Source of the DNA: JBGQOG01 sp052113705
Lineage (GTDB): Bacteria; Pseudomonadota; Alphaproteobacteria; Rhodobacterales; Rhodobacteraceae
Length of the DNA stretch: 64,000 nucleotides
NCBI RefSeq assembly: GCF_052113705.1
Contig: NZ_JBGQOG010000002.1
Location: forward strand, 124,001-188,000
Direction of reading: 5' to 3'
Shown: piece after piece, positions 41,047 through 49,389 of the stretch
Position numbering within the stretch: position 1 is the first letter of the stretch
Layout of the letters: each line of letters opens with the position of its first letter
Notes under the pieces: model-generated
Database searches by the model: none
What the model was told of the DNA's origin: nothing
The model's input: the letters and a program-made list of their open reading frames with translations, nothing else
Translations under genes and position numbers: made by a program

Positions 41047-41151
41047 ACATTTGTGCGCGATCATGCGGAAGGGTCGGGAACACCTGACTCGACTTTTTCA
41101 GGCAGCACCGACAAAGTGAGGGCGATTTTCGCAGCCTTCATGGGTGGTATT

Positions 41152-44100
41152 ATGTCCCGCATTGCTCTCAACCGCGCTTACGATATTGCCAATCTGCATC
41201 TGGGCGATTTTGCCTTTGGCACCGTTACCGCCACAAGCACCTCAATCACCTATCGGTTGGGTTCCGAAGCACTGGTGATTTACGGCGCGTTCGTGCTGAG
41301 CGGCGGCCTGCCGGTCTCGGGCACCATCTCGGGCCTGACCCATTCCGATGGCGGCCTGCGCAACGTGACCCTGAGCGCATTGGGCTGGGGCTTTGACCAG
41401 TTCGAAACGGCGATGAGCAATGATGACCTGCGTGGCTTGCTGGCGGGCGGCGACACGGTCACCGGCACGGGCGCGGCCGAGACCCTGCGTGGGTATGAGG
41501 GCAATGATGCGCTCTATGGCGGCGCGGGCAACGACCGGCTCTTCGGCTATCAGGGGAATGACACGCTGGATGGCGGCGGCGGCAATGACAGTATGGTTGG
41601 CGGCAGCGGCGATGATGTCTACATCGTCAATTCGCAATACGACCGCGTGTTCGAGGTGGCCGGAGGCGGGATTGACCGGGTGCAGACCGCCTTGTCCAGC
41701 CACACGCTGGCGAATGAGGTCGAGAATCTGACCTATGTCGGGGGCAGCAATTTCACCGGCATCGGCAACGGCTCTGACAATGTCATCATCGGTGGCCGTG
41801 GCAATGACACGCTGTCGGGCTATGGCGGTGACGATACGATCCGGGGCGGCAATGGGCATGACGTGATCAATGGCAATGCCGGGGATGACTGGCTGATCGG
41901 CGATGCCGGTGCCTCATTCGTGACCACCACGGTCAGCGCGCCCTCGCCGCAGGATCCGGCCGAGCCGATCACCCTGTCGATGACCCTGCCCGAGGTGACG
42001 GCGGGCAACAGCACCACCGTGTCGGGCTATGTCAACAACTCGACCCTGGATGGCGGCACGTTCAACCTTGCCTTCGTTCTGGATGTTTCGGGAAGCATGG
42101 CCGATGCTTTCAGCGGCGCGACTGTCGGCGACCGCAACGGCGACGGGGTGGCCAACACCAACCTTGACGCGGCGATTGCGTCGTTTGAGGCGCTGGTCGC
42201 GTCGATCAATGCCGCCGGTCTGGGCGACAATGTCCGCATCGCGTTGATTCCGTTTGACAGCTACAGCGAAGTCTCGACCGTCGGCACGGGCACCTCGGAC
42301 ACCAATGGCGATGGCGTTGCCGATGTGATCGAGGCCGCGCGTGATCTTCTGGCGTCGGGTGGCACCAATTATGCCAACCCGCTGGGCAATGCGGTGGATT
42401 TCTTCAACACCACGCCGGAGGGCAACAACTTTGTCTTCTTCCTGTCGGACGGGCAGCCAGATGGCACGCCCTACGCGAGCTATCTCAATCAGCTGCGGGA
42501 TCCGGACGGGATCAATGCCACCATCCGGGCTTTGGGCATCAGCGCCGGGGCGGGCAGCTACTACGATGTTCTGGATGCTCTGGATGACGGGCGCGCCAAT
42601 GATTCCGCCATTGATGTGGTCGACCCCGCGGATCTGACCGCCGGTTTGCTGAACTCGCAGGTCAATCTGGCCGATGTGGCGGGCCTGCAGATCTGGCGCA
42701 ACGGCACATTGCTGACCACGCTCAGCGCCGCACAGCTGACCCAGACGCCGTTTGGTCTGCAATATTCCTACACGATTCCGGGCCTGAGCAGCGGCGGCAC
42801 CAACCAGATTGAGGCGCGGCTGCTGCTGAACGACGGCGCCTCCAGCTATATCTCGACCGTGCAGACCGTGTCGGTCGGGGCGCTGGTTTCCAATGACCGG
42901 CTTTACGGCGGCGCGGGCGATGACACGCTGGACGGCGGGGCGGGGGTGGATACGCTGCAGGGCGGCACCGGCAACGATATCTACCGCGTCGACAGCGGCG
43001 GGGATGTGATCGTTGAAGCTGCCAATGCCGGTACTGATGGTATCGAAAGCACGGTCAGTTTCAGCCTGAGCGCGGCCTCGGGGGCGAATATCGAGAATCT
43101 GTCCCTGATGGGCTCGCGGAATATTTCGGGCACCGGGAATGCGCTGGCCAATGTCATTCAGGGCAACATTGGCAACAACGTCATTCAGGGGATCGGGGGC
43201 GGTGACACGCTGATCGGTGGTTTTGGTGTTGATACTGTGTCCTACACCGCAGCCACCCAAGGGGTCAGTGTCGATCTGAGCTCGGGCAGCGGGCTGCTGA
43301 ACGGGCGCACCGATGTGCTGAGCGGGTTCGAGAACATCTGGGGATCGAATTACGGCGACGACCTGACCGGGGACGGCGGTGACAATGTGATCATCGGCCG
43401 CGGCGGCAATGACACCATTGATGGTGGCGCCGGGTTTGACACCGTCAGCTTTGCATCCGCCACCTCAGCTGTGACCGTGGCGTTGAACCAGAGCTATTAT
43501 GGCGGCACGTCCAGCAGCGGCAATGGTGCGGAAGGCAGCGATGCGCTCGATGACATCGAGGCGATCATCGGCAGCGGCTATGGCGACCGGATTTCAGATG
43601 GGAATTACAGCCGGTCGCTCAACAACCTGTTTGACGGCGGGGCTGGCAACGATCTGTTGCAGGGCGGCTTTGGCAGCGACACGCTGATCGGCGGCGCGGG
43701 CAATGACACCATGGATGGCGGCGTCAATTATTCCTCTTCCTATGTCGATATCGATGTGGCGGATTATTCCGGCGCCGGAGCGGCCATCCGCGGCAACATC
43801 GCGGGCACCATTCAGGGCAACGCCACCGGCACCGACACGCTGAGCAATTTTGAGTGGATCATCGGCACGAATTACGGCGACAGCCTCGTGGGCTCCGTCG
43901 CCGATGAAACCTTTGAAGGTGGTGGCGGCAACGACACCCTGCGCGGCGGGGACGGCGCGGATGTGCTGATCGGCGGCGCGGGGGCGAACCGGCTGTTTGG
44001 TGGCGCGGGGAACGACACCTATGTGGTGACCTCTGCCGCGGATGTGCTGAGTGAGCTGGCCGGAGAGGGCACTGATCTGGTGCAATCGTCGGTGTCCTTC

Positions 44101-45447
44101 GCGCTGAGCGACGTGGACATCGAAAACCTGACCCTGACCGGCCTGAACAACATCAGCGGTTCCGGCAATGCCGGCGCCAATGCGATCACCGGCAACAGCG
44201 TCAACAACCTGCTGCGCGGCTATGCGGGCGCGGACACGATCCTTGGTGGTGATGGCGATGACAATATTCTCGGGGGCAACGGATCTGACAGTCTGGTGGG
44301 GGGCAATGGCACCGACAGGCTGAACTTCTCGGACAATGCCTCCGGGGTCAGCGGCACGCTGGACAATTACTCCACCGCGACGTTCACCTCCGCCAATGGT
44401 ACCGACACGGTCAGCGGCTTTGAGGATATCGTGGGCAGCGCCTATGCGGATTCGCTTGGTGGCAACAGCGGCAACAACCTGATTTACGGCGGTGGCGGCA
44501 ACGACACCATCAGCGGCGGTTATGGCGATGACACGCTCTATGGCAACGGCGGCAATGACGTGATCGACGGCGGCTATGGCCGTGACATGATCAGCTATGC
44601 CCATCTCACGACCGGCGGCGTCAACGTCAATCTGGCGACCGGGGTGATCACCGGCGAAGGCAATGACACGATCCTGAACAACTCGATCGAGATCGTGGAA
44701 GGCACGGCGGTCGGGGATATCATCGGCTGGAACAGCGGCAGCACCTCAACCTATACCGATTTTGAACTGATCGGCGGCGGCGGGAGTGACACGCTGCGGG
44801 GTTCGGCGGGTGATGACACGCTGAACGGCGGCACCGGGGCCGATACGATGATCGGCGGCGCGGGCAATGATGTCTATTATGTCGATACTGCTTCGGATGT
44901 CGTCACCGAGGAAAGCAGCAGCGGCTACGACAGGATCATCAGTGAGGTGAGCCTGACGCTGCGGGACAATGTCGAGCATCTGACGCTGGTGGGCACGGCG
45001 ACCAGCGGCTTCGGCAATGATCTGAACAACGAGATGACGGGGAATGACCGCGACAATGTGCTGCGGGCCGGACAGGGCAGCGACACGCTGATCGGTGGCC
45101 TGGGGCAGGATACCTTGGACGGCGGTCTGGATACGGGATACGACGCCTTTGTTTTCAACAGCGTAGAGGATTCTCGTGCCGGGGCATATGACCGGATTGA
45201 GAATTTCAACGAGGCCTATGACCGGATCGTGCTGACCAATATCGACGCCGACACGCTGAACACGGGCAACCAGGCCTTCAGCTTCATCGGCACCGATGGT
45301 TTCAACGGGGCGGCGGGGGAGTTGCGCTATCAGGTCTATGCTGGCGGGACGCTGATCTCCGGGGATGTCGACGGCGATCGGGTGGCGGATTTCGCGGTCC
45401 TGCTGGCGGGCAGCCATATCCTGACATCGGCGGATTTCTATCTCTGA
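41152..45447 (+). CDS. Very large RTX protein with von Willebrand A domain, type I secretion type
   Basis: The product has about 1431 residues from the ATG at 41152; ATG 41140 and earlier starts are also open. There is no signal peptide. RTX nonapeptide blocks (GGxGxDxLx type, for example GGAGNDRLF and GGGGNDSMVGG) occur near residues 100-160, 210-250, 580-615, 740-860, 910-950, 1020-1050, 1100-1150, 1210-1250 and 1310-1330. A VWA domain lies at about 300-490, with MIDAS DVSGS in FNLAFVLDVSGSMA and later FFLSDGQPDG. The C-terminus (RIENFNEAYDRIVLTNID) resembles the serralysin-type C-terminal domain. This predicts a calcium-folded secreted or surface protein exported by a type I system, but no exporter genes are adjacent. 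Function could be adhesion; that is inference. Confidence 0.88.
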   Translation: MSRIALNRAYDIANLHLGDFAFGTVTATSTSITYRLGSEALVIYGAFVLSGGLPVSGTISGLTHSDGGLRNVTLSALGWGFDQFETAMSNDDLRGLLAGGDTVTGTGAAETLRGYEGNDALYGGAGNDRLFGYQGNDTLDGGGGNDSMVGGSGDDVYIVNSQYDRVFEVAGGGIDRVQTALSSHTLANEVENLTYVGGSNFTGIGNGSDNVIIGGRGNDTLSGYGGDDTIRGGNGHDVINGNAGDDWLIGDAGASFVTTTVSAPSPQDPAEPITLSMTLPEVTAGNSTTVSGYVNNSTLDGGTFNLAFVLDVSGSMADAFSGATVGDRNGDGVANTNLDAAIASFEALVASINAAGLGDNVRIALIPFDSYSEVSTVGTGTSDTNGDGVADVIEAARDLLASGGTNYANPLGNAVDFFNTTPEGNNFVFFLSDGQPDGTPYASYLNQLRDPDGINATIRALGISAGAGSYYDVLDALDDGRANDSAIDVVDPADLTAGLLNSQVNLADVAGLQIWRNGTLLTTLSAAQLTQTPFGLQYSYTIPGLSSGGTNQIEARLLLNDGASSYISTVQTVSVGALVSNDRLYGGAGDDTLDGGAGVDTLQGGTGNDIYRVDSGGDVIVEAANAGTDGIESTVSFSLSAASGANIENLSLMGSRNISGTGNALANVIQGNIGNNVIQGIGGGDTLIGGFGVDTVSYTAATQGVSVDLSSGSGLLNGRTDVLSGFENIWGSNYGDDLTGDGGDNVIIGRGGNDTIDGGAGFDTVSFASATSAVTVALNQSYYGGTSSSGNGAEGSDALDDIEAIIGSGYGDRISDGNYSRSLNNLFDGGAGNDLLQGGFGSDTLIGGAGNDTMDGGVNYSSSYVDIDVADYSGAGAAIRGNIAGTIQGNATGTDTLSNFEWIIGTNYGDSLVGSVADETFEGGGGNDTLRGGDGADVLIGGAGANRLFGGAGNDTYVVTSAADVLSELAGEGTDLVQSSVSFALSDVDIENLTLTGLNNISGSGNAGANAITGNSVNNLLRGYAGADTILGGDGDDNILGGNGSDSLVGGNGTDRLNFSDNASGVSGTLDNYSTATFTSANGTDTVSGFEDIVGSAYADSLGGNSGNNLIYGGGGNDTISGGYGDDTLYGNGGNDVIDGGYGRDMISYAHLTTGGVNVNLATGVITGEGNDTILNNSIEIVEGTAVGDIIGWNSGSTSTYTDFELIGGGGSDTLRGSAGDDTLNGGTGADTMIGGAGNDVYYVDTASDVVTEESSSGYDRIISEVSLTLRDNVEHLTLVGTATSGFGNDLNNEMTGNDRDNVLRAGQGSDTLIGGLGQDTLDGGLDTGYDAFVFNSVEDSRAGAYDRIENFNEAYDRIVLTNIDADTLNTGNQAFSFIGTDGFNGAAGELRYQVYAGGTLISGDVDGDRVADFAVLLAGSHILTSADFYL

Positions 45448-45468
45448 CAGGCCGATCGGCAGAAAGCC

Positions 45469-45498
45469 GCCCGTCCGGTGCTGCGGCGCCGGGCGGGC
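45469..45498 (+). terminator. Hairpin after the RTX gene
   Basis: GCCCGTCCGG (45469-45478) pairs with CCGGGCGGGC (45489-45498) with one G-U pair and a 10 nt loop. Only AATTG follows, so it is a T-poor terminator candidate. Confidence 0.5.
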
Positions 45499-45564
45499 AA
45501 TTGTCGGGGGATGCGCCTTGCCCTGCCGGGAGTTAAGAGAGGGCAGGGTTTTCGCGGGGTTCGG

Positions 45565-46419
45565 ATGCGCAGGACAGGCAAGATGGGGCTGGCCCTTTTC
45601 GGGATCTGGCTGACGGCAGTTCCGGCGCGGGCAGATCTCGTGTCTTGTGACACGTCGATCCGCGGTACCAGCCAGAGCTTTGTCTATGACCCGGAGAATG
45701 CCGCGCTCAAGGATGCGCAGTCGCGGCGCGAGCGGTTGCTGGGCGACCGGGGCGCGATCACCTGTCCCGGGCTGGTCAGTCTGCGGGTGCTGACGCCCGA
45801 ACTGACCGATGCCGAGCGGGGGCCGTTCTGTCTGCAATGGGACCGCAAGGAAAAGACCTATATCGGCTATGCCGAGGGCGAGCGGGACGCCTATCTGATC
45901 TGCAAAACCCCGTCAAAAAGCGTGTGTGAGCGGGTGAATGCTTCCAAACGCGCGGCGGCTCGGATCAGCGGCAACGCGGCCGATTTCGCCACCGGGGCGG
46001 GGCTGCGGGCGGTGATGACGCCGTCTGGCGCGGTGGTGCTGAACGGCTCGGGCCAGCTGTTGGGCGAGCAATTGGCGGGCCTTGGGGTGTCGGCGATGAG
46101 CACCTTGTCAGCCCCCGCCGTGCTGACGGCTGCGGCGGTTTCTGCCGTGGCTGTCGGGGGTGCGGTTTATGTCTGTTCTGACAATGGTGCCGAAGGAGCC
46201 GCGGTGGTGGCAGCACCGGCGGCGGCAGAGATGCCCGATGGCAGTCTGGCCTCCGGCGTGCCCGCGACCATGGGCAGCATGCCGGGCAGCGATCTGCCCG
46301 CCACCTCGCCCTTCATCGGACCCGAGCGTCCGGTGGCCCCCGCCGTCACCGAGCCCGTCGCGCCAGAACCCGCGCCGCCGCTGAGTGCGATCCGGGGTGG
46401 CGATCCGGCGCAGCCCTAA
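45565..46419 (+). CDS. Exported protein of unknown function with Pro/Ala-rich tail
   Basis: I chose the ATG at 45565, giving 284 residues with a signal peptide (RRTGKMGLALFGIWLTAVPA before RADLVSCD). An in-frame ATG at 45511 and a later one at 45595 are possible. The mature part has several cysteines (SCDTS, ITCPG, PFCLQW, LICKT, SVCERV) that could form disulfides. A hydrophobic alanine-rich stretch lies at about 190-215 (VLTAAAVSAVAVGGAVYV), then a Pro/Ala-rich tail. I recognise no family. It follows the RTX gene and may or may not be related. Confidence 0.6.
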   Translation: MRRTGKMGLALFGIWLTAVPARADLVSCDTSIRGTSQSFVYDPENAALKDAQSRRERLLGDRGAITCPGLVSLRVLTPELTDAERGPFCLQWDRKEKTYIGYAEGERDAYLICKTPSKSVCERVNASKRAAARISGNAADFATGAGLRAVMTPSGAVVLNGSGQLLGEQLAGLGVSAMSTLSAPAVLTAAAVSAVAVGGAVYVCSDNGAEGAAVVAAPAAAEMPDGSLASGVPATMGSMPGSDLPATSPFIGPERPVAPAVTEPVAPEPAPPLSAIRGGDPAQP

Positions 46420-46480
46420 GCCGCGGCGGCTTTCGGCTGGCGGCGCTTTGCGCTAGCAAGGGAAAAAACCGGAGAAACCG

Positions 46481-47533
46481 ATGCCCGAGCTGACCTCAGC
46501 CCAGATCACCGCCACCGAGGTGATCGCGCCCAATCTGAAAAAGCGCCTCTCGGGGGTGACGACGACGGTCGTACGGCTGGTGCCGGTGATGGCGCGCGAG
46601 ATCGGCATTGCGACCACCGGGCCGGGCCTGCCGCCGGACTTGCCGCATGTCTCGCTCGGCCAAATGTTTGCGCTGCCGCGCAACCGCTGGCGGGTCTGGC
46701 ATGCGCGGCGCAACACGGAAATGGTGCTGGGGCTGATCCTGCGGCATCTCTTCCGCCGCAAGCTCAGGCTGATGTTCACCTCGGCGGCGCAGCGGCACCA
46801 CAAAAGCCTGACCAAATGGCTGATCCGCCAGCAAGAGGCGGTGGTGGCCACAACGCCGCAGGCGGCGGGCTATCTGGAAGTGCCCGCCACCGTGGTGATG
46901 CATGGGGTGGATACCGAGATTTTTCATCCCGTGGCGGACCGCGCCGCGCTCCGCCGTGATCTGGGGCTTGATGAACATGCGGTGATCCTGGGCTGCTTTG
47001 GCCGGGTGCGGGCGCAAAAGGGGGTGGATCTCCTGGTCGCGGCGGCGCTGGAGCTGCTGCCCGCGCGCCCGGATGTGCAGATCATCTTTACCGGTCGGGT
47101 GACCGAGGAGCACCGTGGCTTTCACGCCGATCTGATGGCGCAGCTGACGGCGGCGGGTCTGGCCGACCGGGTGCGGTTTCTGGGCGAGCTGCCCTGGGAG
47201 GATGTGGTCCGGCATTATCAGGCGCTGGATCTTTTCGTCGCCCCCGCCCGCTGGGAGGGGTTCGGCCTGACGCCGCTGGAGGCGATGGCCTGCGGCGTGC
47301 CGGTGGTGGCCGCGCGCGTAGGCGCCTTTGAGGCGCTGATCCGGCCGGAGGTGGGCGCGCTGGTACCCGCAGATGACGCCCCGGCGCTGACCGATGCCTT
47401 GCGGGACTGGATCGACGACCGCGCGCGTCTGGCCTCGGCCCGCGCGCTGGCCCGTGACCATGTGGCCACCAACCATGCCATCGAGGGCGAGGCGGCGCAG
47501 CTGATCGCCATCTACCGGCAGCTTTTGGCATGA
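46481..47533 (+). CDS. LPS core-type glycosyltransferase, GT4 family (LpcC-like)
   Basis: The 350-residue protein begins with EVIAPNLKKRLSGVTTTVVR, which closely follows the rhizobial LpcC LPS core mannosyltransferase start. The GT-B C-terminal domain has ILGCFGRVRAQKGVDLLVAA and the EX7E motif in WEGFGLTPLEAMACG. It probably adds a core sugar to lipid A at the inner membrane face. The exact sugar is not fixed by sequence. Its stop overlaps the next gene by 4 bp. Confidence 0.86.
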   Translation: MPELTSAQITATEVIAPNLKKRLSGVTTTVVRLVPVMAREIGIATTGPGLPPDLPHVSLGQMFALPRNRWRVWHARRNTEMVLGLILRHLFRRKLRLMFTSAAQRHHKSLTKWLIRQQEAVVATTPQAAGYLEVPATVVMHGVDTEIFHPVADRAALRRDLGLDEHAVILGCFGRVRAQKGVDLLVAAALELLPARPDVQIIFTGRVTEEHRGFHADLMAQLTAAGLADRVRFLGELPWEDVVRHYQALDLFVAPARWEGFGLTPLEAMACGVPVVAARVGAFEALIRPEVGALVPADDAPALTDALRDWIDDRARLASARALARDHVATNHAIEGEAAQLIAIYRQLLA

Positions 47534-48147
47534 ACAGAGCCGGATTCCTCCTCGCCCGGACCCTGCGGCGCGAAGCGCCCTTGGCGGCGCTCTCGGTGCC
47601 GCAGGCGGCGTTGTTGGCGGATCTGCGGGGGAAATCCGTGGCGCTGGTCGGCAATGCCCGCGCCTTGGCCGAGAGCAGCCATGGCGCGGCGATTGATGCC
47701 GCCGATCTGGTGATCCGCATCAACCGCGCGCCGATGCCAGCCGCTGTTTCACATGGAACACGCACCGACTGGCTGGCGCTGGCCACCGCGCTGGGCGCTG
47801 CAGACCGCGCCCGGATTTCGGCGGGGCGCTATCTGTGGATGTCGCACAAGCGCAAGCGTCTGGATTACGCCACCGCCACCTCACCGGGGTTTTATCTGCA
47901 TCCCCTCGCGGACTATCGCGTGATGGCGGACAGGATGGGCGCACCGCCCACCACCGGCGTTGTCTTGATTGATCTTCTGATGCGGTCAGAACTGGCCCGG
48001 CTGACGCTCTTTGGTTTTGACTTCATGGCCTCACTCTCGCTCTCCGGCCGCCGCACGGCGGGCGATGTGCCGCATGATTTCGCCGCCGAGGCCGCCTTTG
48101 TCAGCGCGGTGACAGAGGCCGATTCCCGGCTGACCCTGACCCGCTGA
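47530..48147 (+). CDS. Glycosyltransferase family 29-like protein
   Basis: The 205-residue protein has SVALVGNARALAES and ADLVIRINRAPMP in the first half and TTGVVLIDLLMRSELARLTLFGFDFM in the second. These correspond to the sialyltransferase (GT29-like) motifs of small bacterial members. The partner LpcC-like gene, coupled by 4 bp overlap, supports a role in surface glycan assembly. The donor sugar is unknown. A parS-like 16-mer is encoded at codons 73-78. Confidence 0.68.
   Translation: MNRAGFLLARTLRREAPLAALSVPQAALLADLRGKSVALVGNARALAESSHGAAIDAADLVIRINRAPMPAAVSHGTRTDWLALATALGAADRARISAGRYLWMSHKRKRLDYATATSPGFYLHPLADYRVMADRMGAPPTTGVVLIDLLMRSELARLTLFGFDFMASLSLSGRRTAGDVPHDFAAEAAFVSAVTEADSRLTLTR
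47745..47760. other. Degenerate parS-like palindrome inside the GT29-like gene
   Basis: TGTTTCACATGGAACA differs from perfect parS at positions 9 and 12. It is over 30 kb from parAB. It may be a weak ParB site or coincidence. Confidence 0.25.
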
Positions 48148-48239
48148 CCCCCACCACCGCCCGGAAAAAAAGGCGAATTGCCTTCCCCTTCGGCGGTCGG
48201 TGCGGTATGGGGCCTCGTTCTGTCTGAATGGAGGCTCTC

Positions 48240-49262
48240 ATGGGCTATAAGGTCGTCATCGCCGGCGCCACGGGGAACGTGGGTCGCGAAATGCTGAATA
48301 TCCTCGCCGAACGGGAATTCCCGGTCGATGAAATTGTGGCTCTGGCCTCGCGCCGCTCGCTCGGCACCGAAGTCAGCTTTGGCGACAAGACCCTGAAGAC
48401 CAAGGACATCGAAGGTTTCGATTTCACCGGTTGGGACATCGCGCTCTTCGCCATCGGTTCGGAAGCCACGGCGAAATACGCGCCAATCTGCGCCAGCCAG
48501 GGCTGCGTTGTCATCGATAACTCCTCGCTCTACCGCTATGATCCGCAGATCCCGCTGGTGGTGCCGGAAGTGAACCCGGAAGCCGTGGAGCAATATAAAA
48601 ACAAGATGATCATCGCGAACCCCAACTGCTCGACCGCGCAGATGGTGGTGGCGCTGAAGCCGCTGCATGACCGTGCACGGATCAAGCGCGTGGTCGTCTC
48701 GACCTATCAGTCGGTGTCGGGTGCGGGCAAGGAAGGCATTGACGAGCTCTGGGACCAGACCAAAGGCATGTATGTGCCGGGGCAGGAGGTCGCGCCGAAG
48801 AAATTCACCAAGCAGATCGCCTTCAACGTGATCCCGCATATCGACGTTTTCCTGGACGATGGCTCGACCAAGGAAGAATGGAAGATGGTCGCCGAGACCA
48901 AGAAGATCCTCGACAAGGCGATCAAGGTCACGGCCACCTGCGTGCGGGTGCCGGTGTTTGTCGGCCATTCCGAGGCGCTGAACATCGAGTTTGAGGAATT
49001 CCTCGACGAAGACGAAGCCCGTGACATCTTGCGTGAATCGCCGGGGATCATGGTGATCGATAAGCGTGAAAACGGCGGTTACATCACCCCGGTGGAATGC
49101 GTGGGCGATTACGCCACCTATATCAGCCGCATCCGCACCGACAGCACCATCGAGAATGGTCTGAACATGTGGTGCGTGTCGGACAACCTGCGCAAGGGTG
49201 CTGCCCTGAACGCGGTGCAGATCGCCGAGACTTTGGGCAACCGCTGCCTGAAAAAGGGCTGA
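48240..49262 (+). CDS. asd: Aspartate-semialdehyde dehydrogenase
   Basis: Started at the ATG at 48240, with GGAGG at 48230-48234, it has 340 residues. The NADP motif is VVIAGATGNVGREML. NPNCSTAQMVVALKPLHD carries the catalytic cysteine, and QIAFNVIPHID and RVPVFVGHSEALN are family segments, the last with the catalytic histidine. It reduces aspartyl phosphate to the semialdehyde for lysine, threonine and methionine. It stands alone, followed by a hairpin. Confidence 0.96.
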   Translation: MGYKVVIAGATGNVGREMLNILAEREFPVDEIVALASRRSLGTEVSFGDKTLKTKDIEGFDFTGWDIALFAIGSEATAKYAPICASQGCVVIDNSSLYRYDPQIPLVVPEVNPEAVEQYKNKMIIANPNCSTAQMVVALKPLHDRARIKRVVVSTYQSVSGAGKEGIDELWDQTKGMYVPGQEVAPKKFTKQIAFNVIPHIDVFLDDGSTKEEWKMVAETKKILDKAIKVTATCVRVPVFVGHSEALNIEFEEFLDEDEARDILRESPGIMVIDKRENGGYITPVECVGDYATYISRIRTDSTIENGLNMWCVSDNLRKGAALNAVQIAETLGNRCLKKG

Positions 49263-49311
49263 CCGGCCGGTCCGGACCCATCGGCAGATCACAGCCGACT
49301 GGCGCGAACGT

Positions 49312-49335
49312 GAGGGCACCCCGGCGGGTGCCCTC
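49312..49335 (+). terminator. Hairpin terminator after asd
   Basis: GAGGGCACCC (49312-49321), loop CGGC, and GGGTGCCCTC (49326-49335) form a perfect 10 bp stem. Only TTGCGTTTCC follows, so the T run is weak. Confidence 0.7.
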
Positions 49336-49389
49336 TTGCGTTTCCGCGCCCTCATGGGATGCTGCGCCGCAACCCGGAGGAGAATTTCC

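Noticed and set aside
40907..41151. Genomic island integrated at tRNA-Thr
   Set aside because: No integrase and no second copy of the tRNA 3' end was noticed; only the presence of the RTX gene hints at variability.
48160..48200. AAGGC-GAATT-GCCTT hairpin before asd as a terminator
   Set aside because: The stem is only 5 bp and its T run is on the minus strand, where no gene precedes it.
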